This document shows, piece by piece, positions 25,578 to 34,244 of a stretch of DNA of 38,311 bases (the stretch's first letter is position 1; every line of letters begins with the position of its first letter). Source of the DNA: JAWXBM01 sp964602895 (GTDB taxonomy: Bacteria; Pseudomonadota; Gammaproteobacteria; Xanthomonadales; SZUA-36); contig CAZRTG010000009.1 in the NCBI GenBank assembly GCA_964602895.1, forward strand, positions 1-38,311, given 5' to 3'. Made by a program: the position numbers and the translations under genes. The notes beneath the pieces were generated by a model that saw only the letters and a program-made list of their open reading frames with translations, was not told the origin of the DNA and ran no database searches.

Positions 25578-26099
25578 ATGATTCGATTTTTTGTGATCTT
25601 CACTGTGCTGCTCATTGGCCTGTTTACACTGGAAATTCTACAGCCGGTGGAACAACACGTCATCCTGCCATTTACTTCCCTGGTGGCAGATTTCAGCGTC
25701 TGGCTGATCCAGTTTTTTGATGATGGTGTGGTGGCGTTTGCCAATGTCATACGCGACAAGGAAAGCGGCTTCGGTGTGCGCATCGAAAGAGGCTGTAATG
25801 GTGTTGAAGCCATGATTATCCTGTTTTCAGCCCTGTTTGCTTTCCCTGCACCACTGAAAAACAAGATCATCGGTCTGGTTGTGGGTTTCTTTGCCATCCA
25901 GGGCCTGAACATTATCCGCATAGTCAGCCTGTTTTACCTTGGGCAATGGAACCAGATCGCTTTTGAGTGGTTCCATCTCTACCTTTGGCAGGCACTGATC
26001 ATACTGGATGCGCTGGTGGTCTGGCTGATCTGGTTGCGTACCTTGCCTCAGGCCAAGCTGGCTCGTGCGCGCAAAGAAGCTGAAAAGTCCGCTGAATAA
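25578..26099 (+). CDS. xrtH: Small exosortase (XrtH-like)
   Basis: This 173-residue polytopic membrane protein carries the three catalytic residues of exosortases/archaeosortases in order: Cys73 in ERGCNGVEAM, Arg114 in LNIIRIVSLF, and His133 in EWFHLYLWQ. Its short length, with four to five TM segments, fits the XrtH subgroup, which is linked in other genomes to proteins with an IPTLxxWG-type C-terminal sorting tail. Exosortases are thought to cut the tail and transfer the protein to another acceptor in the envelope. No protein in this window ends with such a tail, so substrates must be elsewhere. The XrtH subgroup assignment is from memory of the family and less certain than the exosortase call. 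Confidence 0.82.
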   Translation: MIRFFVIFTVLLIGLFTLEILQPVEQHVILPFTSLVADFSVWLIQFFDDGVVAFANVIRDKESGFGVRIERGCNGVEAMIILFSALFAFPAPLKNKIIGLVVGFFAIQGLNIIRIVSLFYLGQWNQIAFEWFHLYLWQALIILDALVVWLIWLRTLPQAKLARARKEAEKSAE

Positions 26100-26134
26100 G
26101 ATGGCGATCCGGAATCCGATCAACTGAGCCGGTC

Positions 26135-26728
26135 ATGTCCCGATTGCCCCTGACCGAGTCCATGATCCAGCGCTTCAACCGGGCGCTGCACGAGGCGAGA
26201 ATCGCGGGTGAGGTTGAACCCACCGCCATGGTGCTGGCGACTTCCGATGGTGCCGGTCAGATCAGTACCCGAACCGTTCTGCTCAAAGCCCTGGACTCGG
26301 ATGGCTTTGTATTTTTCACCAACCTGGAAAGTTTCAAAGGACAGCAGTTATTGGCCAACCCGCGTGCGGCGGCTACATTTTTCTGGAAATCGACTTATTG
26401 TCAGGTGCAACTGCAAGGTGATATCGCGCAGGTGACAGACGAACAGGCGGATGCCTATTTCTCCACCCGCGACCGGGGTAGCCAGATTGGCGCCTGGGCG
26501 TCTTTACAATCGCGACCGCTGGAAAGTCGTGAATTCCTGTTGCAACGGGTTGCAGATTTTGAAAAGAAATTTGCTGGCATTGAGGTGCCGCGACCGGCTT
26601 ACTGGAGTGGCTTTCGCTTGATGCCCGATGTAGTCGAGTTCTGGCACGGTGCAGAATTTCGTTTGCATGACCGGTTTCGCTATCTGCAACAGGGTAATGA
26701 ATGGCGCGAGCAGCGCCTCTACCCCTGA
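26135..26728 (+). CDS. pdxH: Pyridoxamine/pyridoxine 5'-phosphate oxidase
   Basis: This 197-residue FMN enzyme makes pyridoxal 5'-phosphate from PNP or PMP. FMN-binding stretches are STRTVLLKALDSDGFVFFTN and KGQQLLANPRAAATFFW. The family's C-terminal signature is present as VEFWHGAEFRLHDRFRY followed by WREQRLYP. Length is slightly short compared with the E. coli enzyme (218 residues), mainly at the N-terminus. It begins 36 bases after the exosortase gene on the same strand. Confidence 0.96.
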   Translation: MSRLPLTESMIQRFNRALHEARIAGEVEPTAMVLATSDGAGQISTRTVLLKALDSDGFVFFTNLESFKGQQLLANPRAAATFFWKSTYCQVQLQGDIAQVTDEQADAYFSTRDRGSQIGAWASLQSRPLESREFLLQRVADFEKKFAGIEVPRPAYWSGFRLMPDVVEFWHGAEFRLHDRFRYLQQGNEWREQRLYP

Positions 26729-26745
26729 TTGTCCCTGCCAGGTAT

Positions 26746-27189
26746 TTACTCCGTATAAAACTGCTGCCTGAATTCAAGATCAAATGGTTTGGCCTCACCG
26801 GCGACGGTAACGCTCACCTTGAAATTGTAGTTTTCCATATTATGGATAGGCAGTTCGCCGATATAATACAGGCCGCCTTCCGGCTCGGAAAGTTCCCGCA
26901 TTTCAATTTCCCGGCGCTGCCCGGTCAGGTTGGTCGCATTGGCCACCACTTTTGCAGGAATGGCTTTGCCAGAGTCGCCAACCGACATATCCATCACGGT
27001 AATATTAACCAATGCCCGACTGGCAGACCGCTTGATGCCATAGGCTTGAGCGACCTGTGCCGGTATCAGGTTTGAATTGATCGCATTGTAGTGAATGGTG
27101 TAATGACCAAAGTCCTGCGATTGCTGGGCAGCAAGATTACCGGATAAGGCCATCAGAATTAGGGCAGCAGAATAACACAGACTTTTCAT
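26746..27189 (-). CDS. DUF4426-type exported protein
   Basis: This 147-residue protein has a signal peptide (MKSLCYSAALILMALSGNLAAQ). The body, with QDFGHYTIHYNAINSNLIPAQVAQAYGI near its start and a C-terminal YNFKVSVTVAGEAKPFDLEFRQQFYTE, matches what I recall as DUF4426. The family is periplasmic, of unknown function, and often found next to yggT/proC/yggS in gammaproteobacteria. I chose ATG 27189, which has GAGGTG five bases upstream. It is convergent with pdxH. Confidence 0.8.
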   Translation of the reverse strand: MKSLCYSAALILMALSGNLAAQQSQDFGHYTIHYNAINSNLIPAQVAQAYGIKRSASRALVNITVMDMSVGDSGKAIPAKVVANATNLTGQRREIEMRELSEPEGGLYYIGELPIHNMENYNFKVSVTVAGEAKPFDLEFRQQFYTE

Positions 27190-27281
27190 CGTACACCTCT
27201 GACTGATTACGGCCACTTACCGGGTGACCACATGGTTGTATCCAAGGGTTATGGCCTTACACTACACCTTTGGATATTTCT

Positions 27282-27824
27282 TCACCATCCTAGCAGAAGA
27301 ATCAGAAAACGTATGGCTATGAGGGCAAACAAAGGCGACAGATCAATTCCGGCAATCGGTGGGATGATCCGGCGAAAGGGTCTGAGCACCGGTTCGGTCA
27401 GTTGATAGAGCAATGGCACGAAAGGATGGCGCAGGCCTTGCCCCACCCAACTCATGATGACCGAAGCGATGATCAGGAAGAAATAAGTCATCAGTAAAGT
27501 CATGCACAACTTGGTGATGGAAAAAATGATGATTTGCGCCCAGCCCATGTTGTGTGTGTTGAGCTGGCTGGCCAGCCACACGCCAAAAACTTCCAGAACC
27601 AGCATCAGAACCACCGAAGCGGTATCAAGCCGGCCTATGGATGGGACCACGCGCCGCAGTGGAATAATGGCTGGATTGGTCAGCTTGACCAGGAACTGTG
27701 ACAGGGGATTGTAAAAATCTGCCCGCACCCATTGCAGCAACAGGCGCAACAGCACTGCAGCGATATACAGATCAATCAGGGTACCGATCAGGTACGTAAC
27801 AGCGTTGCCGGGAGAAAGATTCAT
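27282..27824 (-). CDS. yggT: YggT family membrane protein
   Basis: This 180-residue protein has two YGGT repeats. Each has a hydrophobic helix pair followed by a proline- and arginine-rich loop (LTNPAIIPLRRVVPS and LTEPVLRPFRRIIPPIAGIDLSPL). It sits in the inner membrane. The family has been linked to osmotic tolerance and to membrane or divisome functions in different bacteria; no reaction is known. Its ATG overlaps the proC stop by four bases, so the two are coupled. Confidence 0.94.
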   Translation of the reverse strand: MNLSPGNAVTYLIGTLIDLYIAAVLLRLLLQWVRADFYNPLSQFLVKLTNPAIIPLRRVVPSIGRLDTASVVLMLVLEVFGVWLASQLNTHNMGWAQIIIFSITKLCMTLLMTYFFLIIASVIMSWVGQGLRHPFVPLLYQLTEPVLRPFRRIIPPIAGIDLSPLFALIAIRFLILLLGW

Positions 27825-28627
27825 GAGGTGCGCGACAGCTCCTTGCCTTTAAGATCCGCTGCCTGAACAGCCTGTTTGACCAATTCCCGCAAACCACCCC
27901 TCTCAAACGCCTCCAGGGCCGCCTGGGTCGTGCCGCCGGGTGAAGTCACGCGCTTGCGCAATTCTGCGGCACCTTCGCCAGTTTGCGCCAGCATGGCGCC
28001 AGCGCCGATACAGGTTTGTGTGGCCAGTTGCAGTGCTACTTCAGTGGACAGGCCCAATTGTTCTCCCGCTTTTGCCAGGGCTTCGGTCAGCAGGAAATAG
28101 TAAGCCGGGCCACTGCCGGAAACCGCAGTCACGGCGTCCATCAGGGCTTCATTTTCTATCCAGACTGTGTCACCGGCAGCAGAGAGTATGCACTCGGCCT
28201 GCTCCCTGTGGTGAGGTTTACAATGATTGCTGGCGCACAAGCCGGAAATGCCCGCGCCGATCAGGGCCGGAGTATTTGGCATGGAACGAATCACGGGCTG
28301 TAGCGGGTTCAACTGCGCTTCAATGCCGGCAATCGTGGTGCCGGCAGCAATGGAGAGCACCAGTTGAGTGGGCAGGATGGTATTCCTGATTTCAGCCAAG
28401 GCAATCGGTATGACCTGCGGCTTGATGGCCAATACGATAACGTCGCTATTTTCAATGGCCACGTCGGCGCGATCATATGTCTCAACCCCAAATTCAGAAC
28501 GCAGGCGTGTCCGCGCCTGCTCACTGGGGTCACAGACTCGAATAAAATGGCCCGCCGCAGGCTTGCGCAGCAAACCGCTGATCAATGCAGTAGCCATATT
28601 GCCACCGCCGATAAATCCTATTCGCAT
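27821..28627 (-). CDS. proC: Pyrroline-5-carboxylate reductase
   Basis: This 268-residue enzyme reduces pyrroline-5-carboxylate to proline with NAD(P)H. The N-terminal Rossmann motif is MRIGFIGGGNMATALI. Later motifs are VLAIKPQVIP, RSMPNTPALIGAGISGLCA and the C-terminal substrate region AVSGSGPAYYFLLTEAL with RKRVTSPGGTTQAAL. I chose ATG 28627, which follows AGGAAAAGG with an eight-base gap and gives the standard start. It lies between yggS and yggT in the classical order. Confidence 0.97.
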   Translation of the reverse strand: MRIGFIGGGNMATALISGLLRKPAAGHFIRVCDPSEQARTRLRSEFGVETYDRADVAIENSDVIVLAIKPQVIPIALAEIRNTILPTQLVLSIAAGTTIAGIEAQLNPLQPVIRSMPNTPALIGAGISGLCASNHCKPHHREQAECILSAAGDTVWIENEALMDAVTAVSGSGPAYYFLLTEALAKAGEQLGLSTEVALQLATQTCIGAGAMLAQTGEGAAELRKRVTSPGGTTQAALEAFERGGLRELVKQAVQAADLKGKELSRTS

Positions 28628-28659
28628 GAAAAAAACCTTTTCCTGATGATTGCTCATTG

Positions 28660-29343
28660 TCAGTTTCTTGGTCCAAATAAATCGGTGCCGACCCGAACCA
28701 TGGTGCTTCCCGCCTTGATGGCGGACTCCAGGTCTGACGACATACCCATGGAAAGCGTGTCCAGTTCCATACCCTCAGCGCGCAATGACTCGAACAATTG
28801 CTTCATTCTATCGAAGCTGCTGCGGCCAGTCCGGTGCGTTGATGAAACGCTCGGAATGGCCATCAGTCCCCTGAGTTTGAGCCGGGGCAGTTCCATGGTT
28901 AACCGGGCCAATGCGAGTATATCGCTACGGGAGGCACCGGATTTTTGTGGTTCATTGTCAATATTGACCTGCAGGCAAATATTCAGGGCTGGCAGGCTGT
29001 CGGGTCGCTGATCAGACAAACGCAACAGCAGTTTCTGTCTGTCCACGCTTTGAACCCAGTCGAAATGCTGCGCCACTTCGCGGGTTTTATTGGATTGCAG
29101 CGGGCCAATAAAATGCCAAACAATAGCCGGGTCGGCCAGTTGCTGTTGCTTTTCCAGAGCCTCCTGTACGTAATTCTCACCAAAATGTGTATGGCCTGCT
29201 ATAACTAGAGTGCGAATGCTGCTTGCGCTGTGGCCTTTGCTGGCAGCCAGGAGGGATACCGAATCAGGATTTCGATCAGCGTTTTGGCTGGCGCATGCAA
29301 TGCGTGCACGCACCTTGTCAAGATTACTCTTTAAGTCATTCAT
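28660..29343 (-). CDS. yggS: YggS/PLPBP pyridoxal-phosphate homeostasis protein
   Basis: This 227-residue protein has the fold of alanine-racemase barrel domains and binds PLP through a lysine without catalysing a known reaction. Lys36 in AASKGHS is at the family position. Other motifs are HFGENYVQEALEKQ, WHFIGPLQSNK, a C-terminal LSMGMSSDLESAIKAGSTMVRVGTDLFG. It is the first gene of yggS-proC-yggT and faces pilT. Loss of this protein in other bacteria disturbs PLP and amino-acid balance. Confidence 0.96.
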   Translation of the reverse strand: MNDLKSNLDKVRARIACASQNADRNPDSVSLLAASKGHSASSIRTLVIAGHTHFGENYVQEALEKQQQLADPAIVWHFIGPLQSNKTREVAQHFDWVQSVDRQKLLLRLSDQRPDSLPALNICLQVNIDNEPQKSGASRSDILALARLTMELPRLKLRGLMAIPSVSSTHRTGRSSFDRMKQLFESLRAEGMELDTLSMGMSSDLESAIKAGSTMVRVGTDLFGPRN

Positions 29344-29428
29344 CTTGCAGCAAGACTATGCATTGTTTTAAGGTAGCGGTATGGCGCATAAGGGTTTTTT
29401 TTACCTTACAGGAAGTTGGGTGTCCCAG

Positions 29429-29446
29429 GTTGACCCCAAGTTGACC
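29429..29446 (+). repeat. Direct repeats GTTGACC upstream of pilT
   Basis: GTTGACC occurs at 29429-29435 and 29440-29446, one DNA turn (11 bases) apart, 56 bases before the pilT start and in the gap to divergent yggS. It could be a regulator site or two overlapping -35 elements; no good -10 hexamer was seen at the right distance. Confidence 0.35.
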
Positions 29447-29501
29447 TCAGATTGAAATAAGTCGACATTGTATCGTGACCGGGTAGTCTCAAGGAGAGAT
29501 C

Positions 29502-30539
29502 ATGGATATCGCAGAACTTCTGGCTTTTGCGGTTAAGAATAACGCTTCAGATTTACATCTGTCGTCTGGCTTGCCACCAATGATTCGCGTAGATGGCGAC
29601 ATACGGCGCCTGACGCTGCCTGCGATAGACACTCCCCAATTGGCGGAACTGCTATACAGCACCATGTCAGACCAACAGCGGCGTGATTTCGAAGCCAACC
29701 TGGAAGTGGATTATTCCTATGCTGTGTCAGGGCTGGCGCGCTTTCGTGTTAACTGTTTTCATCAGGATCGCGGCCTGGGCGGTGCTTTCCGTACCATTCC
29801 GGATGCTGTGTGGAAACTGGAAGACATCGGTGCGCCACCGATCTTTCGTGACATCATCGACATACCACGCGGCTTGGTACTGGTCACCGGCCCCACCGGT
29901 TCGGGCAAGTCCACTACCCTGGCCGCGATGATCGACCACCTCAACTCCTATGTTGAGGGTCATATCCTGACCATTGAAGATCCGATCGAATTCCTGCACA
30001 AGAGCAAACGCTGTTTGATCAACCAGCGCGAAGTGCATCGCGATACACACGGGTTCAATCAGGCATTGCGGGCAGCTCTGCGTGAGGATCCGGACATTGT
30101 TCTGGTTGGCGAAATGCGTGATATTGAAACCATACGGCTGGCACTGACTGCTGCGGAAACAGGCCATTTGGTGTTTTCAACCCTGCATACCAGTTCCGCG
30201 GCAAAAACCATCGACCGTATCATCGACGTATTCCCGGCAGGAGAGAAATCCATGGTGCGTTCCATGCTTTCTGAATCCTTGCGGGCCGTTATTGCACAAA
30301 CCCTGATGAAGCGCACCGGGGGAGGTCGTGTAGCCGCCTGGGAAATCATGATTGCCAACCCGGCCATACGCAACCTCATCCGTGAGGACAAAATTGCACA
30401 AATGTATTCTGCTATTCAGACCGGCCAGGCCATTGGTATGCAAACACTGGATCAGCATCTGGATTCTTTGGTCAGTCGCGGCATCATTGCGCGGCAGGAA
30501 GCTGCGAAACGCGCCGTCGACAAGAAAATGTTCATGTAG
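29502..30539 (+). CDS. pilT: Type IV pilus retraction ATPase PilT
   Basis: This 345-residue cytoplasmic hexameric ATPase disassembles type IV pili and powers twitching motility. The N-terminus has the PilT start MDIAELLAFAVKNNASDLHLS. Walker A is GPTGSGKST (residues 130-138), followed by the Asp box and Walker B in LREDPDIVLVGEMRD and the His box TGHLVFSTLHT. The PilT-specific AIRNLIRE motif is present near the C-terminus. AAGGAG precedes the ATG. pilU follows nine bases later. Confidence 0.97.
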   Translation: MDIAELLAFAVKNNASDLHLSSGLPPMIRVDGDIRRLTLPAIDTPQLAELLYSTMSDQQRRDFEANLEVDYSYAVSGLARFRVNCFHQDRGLGGAFRTIPDAVWKLEDIGAPPIFRDIIDIPRGLVLVTGPTGSGKSTTLAAMIDHLNSYVEGHILTIEDPIEFLHKSKRCLINQREVHRDTHGFNQALRAALREDPDIVLVGEMRDIETIRLALTAAETGHLVFSTLHTSSAAKTIDRIIDVFPAGEKSMVRSMLSESLRAVIAQTLMKRTGGGRVAAWEIMIANPAIRNLIREDKIAQMYSAIQTGQAIGMQTLDQHLDSLVSRGIIARQEAAKRAVDKKMFM

Positions 30540-30548
30540 GAGAGCGAG

Positions 30549-31676
30549 ATGAGCACAGTAGATAACTGGTTGAAGCAACTTCATGAAGAAGTGGGCTCTG
30601 ACTTGTTCGTATGCGTAGACGCACCTCCCTGTATCAAGGTACATGGCAGAATCAAACCCATTTCTACCGATGTCCTGTCGGCAGAAGATACGCGGGCCGT
30701 CGCTTACAGCATGATGAGTGACCTGCAAAAAAATGATTTTATCCAAACCTCGGAATGCCAGTTTGCCTATGCGCTGGACGCTGATGTACGTTTTCGTGTC
30801 AGTGCTTTCATGCAGCAGGGTGTGGTGGGCGTGGTTTGTCGCCGTATCGAAAACAAGATTCCAACTTTCGAAGAGCTGGGTTGCCCTGATGTGATGGCCG
30901 AACTGGCGCTGCAGAAGCGCGGTATCGTGTTGTTTGTGGGCGCTACCGGTACCGGTAAGTCAACCTCCCTGGCAGCCATGGTAGGTTACCGCAACCAGCG
31001 GATGACGGGTCATATCATTACTGTTGAAGACCCGATTGAGTATGTGCACCGGCACGGTAAAAGTCTGGTGACACAACGCGAAGTGGGTATCGATACGGAG
31101 TCCTTTGAAGTGGCGCTGCGCAATACCCTGCGCCAGGCGCCGGATGTCATTATGATCGGCGAGGTACGTACCCGCGAAGCCATGGATCATGCGATTTCCT
31201 TTGCTGAAACCGGCCATCTGGTGTTGTGTACCCTGCACGCCAACAACGCCAACCAGGCGCTGGATCGTATCCTGCACTTCTTCCCGGAAGATTACCGTGA
31301 ACAATTGCTGCTGGATTTGTCTTTTAACCTTAAAGCCACTATTGCCCAGCAACTGATCCCGGCCATTGACGGCTCACGTCGCTGGGCAGCTTTTGAAGTG
31401 TTGATGGCGACCCCGCTGGTTAAAGACCTGATACGCAAAGGCGAAATCGATCAGCTGAAGAACGTGATGCGCGATTCCTCTCACCACGGCATGGTGACGT
31501 TCGACAAATGCATGTTTCGCATGTACAAAGAAGGCAAAATTTCCTACGATGACGCCCTGCGCCACGCCGATTCTTCCAATGAAGTTCGCTTGATGATCAA
31601 GCTGGACGAAGGTGGTGATGCTGATTCACTTGCCCGCGGTCTGGAAGGCGTAGAGGTATTGGGCGGTAATTATTAA
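30549..31676 (+). CDS. pilU: PilT-dependent retraction ATPase PilU
   Basis: This 375-residue paralogue of PilT helps it retract pili under load. Walker A is GATGTGKST (residues 131-139), Walker B is APDVIMIGEVRT, and the His box is TGHLVLCTLHAN. The longer acidic C-terminus (EVRLMIKLDEGGDADSLARGLEGVEVL) is typical of PilU, and the AIRNLIRE motif of PilT is replaced by LVKDLIRKGE. A GGAGAG site lies just upstream. The stop codon falls within a copy of a short dispersed repeat. Confidence 0.95.
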   Translation: MSTVDNWLKQLHEEVGSDLFVCVDAPPCIKVHGRIKPISTDVLSAEDTRAVAYSMMSDLQKNDFIQTSECQFAYALDADVRFRVSAFMQQGVVGVVCRRIENKIPTFEELGCPDVMAELALQKRGIVLFVGATGTGKSTSLAAMVGYRNQRMTGHIITVEDPIEYVHRHGKSLVTQREVGIDTESFEVALRNTLRQAPDVIMIGEVRTREAMDHAISFAETGHLVLCTLHANNANQALDRILHFFPEDYREQLLLDLSFNLKATIAQQLIPAIDGSRRWAAFEVLMATPLVKDLIRKGEIDQLKNVMRDSSHHGMVTFDKCMFRMYKEGKISYDDALRHADSSNEVRLMIKLDEGGDADSLARGLEGVEVLGGNY

Positions 31677-31691
31677 GGGAGCTCTGAATAA
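31673..31691. repeat. Second copy of the short dispersed repeat, at the pilU stop
   Basis: The 19 bases beginning TTAAGG and ending GCTCTGAATAA match 21387-21405 except at two adjacent positions. It overlaps the pilU TAA stop. Unlike the first copy, the inverted repeat is not complete here. Confidence 0.35.
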
Positions 31692-31820
31692 TTCATGACA
31701 GCGCTGGTGCAGGAGTCTGGAACCGGTCATGATGGCGGTACATCTTGAATAGCCAGATTAACTGTTTGTTAACCCGTGCTGACATACCATTCTCCGACTT
31801 AAGCTACCCGGGTGCAGTGC

Positions 31821-32513
31821 ATGCGCATTTTGATAATTGAAGATAATCCCGATATTGCGGCAAACATTGGCGATTATCTTGAGGATCATGGCCACACGGT
31901 AGACTTTGCCGGCGATGGGGTTACGGGTTTGCATCTGGCCATTGTTAACGATTTTGACGCCATTGTGCTGGATCTGGCCTTGCCGGGTATGGATGGCCTG
32001 GAAGTGTGCAAAAAATTACGTGAAGATGCGGGCAAAGACACGCCGGTGCTTATGTTGACCGCACGTGACCGCTTACAGGACAAACTGGCAGGTTTCAGCA
32101 GCGGTGCCGATGATTATCTGGTCAAACCGTTTGAGTTGCAGGAAGTTGAAGCCCGTCTGAATGTACTGGCTCAACGTGGTCGTCGTCGGGTGCGCCGCGA
32201 ACTGAAAGTCGGTGACCTTGAATTCAATCTTGATACCCTGGGCGTGCAGCGCGGCGACCAGGAAATTTATCTCAACCCCATTGGCTTGAAGTTGTTGCAA
32301 TGTCTGATGCAGGCCTCTCCCAACGTGGTGTCACGCAATGAGCTGGAAATGGAGGTCTGGGGCGAAGAACTGCCTGACAGTGACAGCCTGAGGGTACACA
32401 TTCACTCTTTAAGAAGCGCCATCGACAGGCCATTTGGCAGCAATATGATTCAGACCCGGCACGGCATCGGCTACAGGCTGGTAGAAGCGGATGCAATACC
32501 GCCGAAGGCTTAG
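31821..32513 (+). CDS. OmpR/PhoP-family response regulator
   Basis: This 230-residue protein has an N-terminal receiver with acidic pocket Glu7/Asp8, phospho-acceptor Asp51 (VLDLALPGMDG), Thr80 and Lys102 (DDYLVKPF). A winged-helix DNA-binding domain ends in HIHSLRSAIDRPF and RHGIGYRL. I chose ATG 31821 since it gives the standard MRILIIEDN start; an upstream GTG (31812) adds only three residues. It overlaps the kinase gene by 23 bases. The target genes and signal are unknown; pilTU lies just upstream on the same strand. Confidence 0.94.
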   Translation: MRILIIEDNPDIAANIGDYLEDHGHTVDFAGDGVTGLHLAIVNDFDAIVLDLALPGMDGLEVCKKLREDAGKDTPVLMLTARDRLQDKLAGFSSGADDYLVKPFELQEVEARLNVLAQRGRRRVRRELKVGDLEFNLDTLGVQRGDQEIYLNPIGLKLLQCLMQASPNVVSRNELEMEVWGEELPDSDSLRVHIHSLRSAIDRPFGSNMIQTRHGIGYRLVEADAIPPKA

Positions 32514-33774
32514 AAGTCGAATCGTCCTGTCGTTTTTGTTATTTGGCACTCTGCTCAGTGCGCTGTTTGCCATCAGTACGCTTTTTTTACAGAACTATCT
32601 TGAAGATGAGCTGATCGGCTCCACGCTGGAACAGGAACTGGATGATTACATCAACCAGTTACGACTGGATCCTACCGTTGTCGAGCCCTTCTACACGCGC
32701 ATCCAGGGCTATGTTACCCGCCCCGGCGACCCGAACCAGACGGTGGATGCCGATATCCGTGAGTTACCCGAGGGTGTGCATGACGTGCACATTGGGTCTG
32801 CAGTATTCAAGGCAGCTGTTCGCAAGGAAGACGACCTGTGGGCCTTCCTGATCTATGATCTGACCGAGAATCAGGTTCTGAAGCAGCAATTACTGTTGGC
32901 GCTGATCGGCGTGGTGCTGGTTTTTTCGCTGTTGTCTTTTACCCTGGGTGCGTGGTCATCGCGACGTGTGATGAAGCCGGTCAGCGATCTGGCTGATCGA
33001 CTGGAAACGCTCGGTGGTGAAGGCAAACCCGTTAAATTGTCATCGCAGTTTGCCGATGATGAGGTAGGGCAACTGGCCATGGCATTGGACAGCTACGCCG
33101 AGCGACTGCATCATCTGGTTGAACGCGACCGTGAATTCAACGCCGATGTGAGCCATGAACTGCGCTCACCGCTGACCGTGATCACCGGTGCCACGGAACT
33201 GCTGTTGGCTCAACCCGATCTGGACCCCAAAGTTCGCACCCGCTTGCTGCGCATTGCCCGTGCAGCGAGGCAGTCGGCAGACATCACAACTGCATTGTTG
33301 CACCTGGTTCGTGCCGAACAGGGCATAGACAGGCAGTCTTCAGCACAAAACGTTGGCCAGGTGGTGCGTGAACTGGTGCACCTGTATGAACCGTTGGTTG
33401 GCAACAAGGATCTGCATCTGGAGGTTCGCGAAGAGGACAAGGTCAGTGTGATCGCTCCTGAGTCGGTGATTGCAGTAACGGTTGGAAATCTCATAGGCAA
33501 CGCCATGCGCTATACCACCAGTGGCCAGGTAGTTATCACTATCGGCAATGGCCGGGCGGTGATAGAAGATACCGGTCCGGGGATACCTGAAGCCGATCTG
33601 GACCGGGTATTCGACCGGCACTACCGTGGCCAGAACATCGGTGGCAAGGGCTCTGGCTTGGGACTGGCTATCGTCAAGCGCCTGTGCGAGCTGTATGGCT
33701 GGTCCATTTTATTCAGCAACCGCGCCAGTGGGGGCTTGCGGGCAGAATTGCTGTTTTACCCCAATCGAGATTAA
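32491..33774 (+). CDS. Membrane sensor histidine kinase
   Basis: This 427-residue partner of the upstream regulator has TM1 (about 11-33), a periplasmic sensor loop of about 95 residues, TM2 (about 132-154) and a HAMP segment (MKPVSDLADRLETLG). HisKA follows with His222 (FNADVSHELRSPLTVI), then an ATPase domain with N-box GNLIGNAMRYT, G1 EDTGPGIP and G2 GKGSGLGLAIVKRL. All key residues are present. The sensor loop includes VDADIRELPEGVHDVHIGS, an element I associate with several gammaproteobacterial sensor kinases of unknown ligand. Overlap with the regulator implies coupling. Confidence 0.94.
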   Translation: MQYRRRLRSRIVLSFLLFGTLLSALFAISTLFLQNYLEDELIGSTLEQELDDYINQLRLDPTVVEPFYTRIQGYVTRPGDPNQTVDADIRELPEGVHDVHIGSAVFKAAVRKEDDLWAFLIYDLTENQVLKQQLLLALIGVVLVFSLLSFTLGAWSSRRVMKPVSDLADRLETLGGEGKPVKLSSQFADDEVGQLAMALDSYAERLHHLVERDREFNADVSHELRSPLTVITGATELLLAQPDLDPKVRTRLLRIARAARQSADITTALLHLVRAEQGIDRQSSAQNVGQVVRELVHLYEPLVGNKDLHLEVREEDKVSVIAPESVIAVTVGNLIGNAMRYTTSGQVVITIGNGRAVIEDTGPGIPEADLDRVFDRHYRGQNIGGKGSGLGLAIVKRLCELYGWSILFSNRASGGLRAELLFYPNRD

Positions 33775-33860
33775 CGGGCAGGATTAGTGGTTGACAGGGC
33801 TTGCCATTCGATCACTTCATCGTTAACGTGTCAACCGGATCGAGCAAGGAGTTATCCTGG

Positions 33861-34211
33861 ATGAGCATCGTTTTCTGCCAGGCGTGTGGCAAAAAAATAT
33901 CGGACAAAGTTGCTCTGTGCGGCCACTGCGGCTTCGCGCGTGGTGAAGTCAGTGATGAGCAAATGGCGGTATTCCGGGAACGCAAGGCACGTGATCGCAT
34001 TTATCACCTCAACATGACCAGCTATGCGGTGATTTCTCTTTTTGTAGCCGGCTTTGGCTGGTATTGGTGGGAATCGGCTGGTTACACACAGCCAACCTCG
34101 TCTGGCCCCTTTGTCGTCATGGCTTTTTCGGCTTTAGGCTACATCATAGTGAGGGGTTTGCTGTTTCAGGCCAAACGCCATCTCAAGATGCTTCGTCAAT
34201 CAGCACGCTGA
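33861..34211 (+). CDS. Zinc-ribbon protein with two membrane segments
   Basis: This 116-residue protein begins with a zinc ribbon made of two CxxC pairs (FCQACGKKIS and LCGHCGFA). A charged helix follows (EQMAVFRERKARDRIYHLN), then two TM segments (about 56-75 and 87-105). I chose ATG 33861, which has a strong AAGGAG nine bases upstream. No family is recognised beyond the ribbon. The ribbon should face the cytoplasm. Confidence 0.78.
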   Translation: MSIVFCQACGKKISDKVALCGHCGFARGEVSDEQMAVFRERKARDRIYHLNMTSYAVISLFVAGFGWYWWESAGYTQPTSSGPFVVMAFSALGYIIVRGLLFQAKRHLKMLRQSAR

Positions 34212-34244
34212 TGCACCACGGTATGCAGTGAGCAACAGACACTG

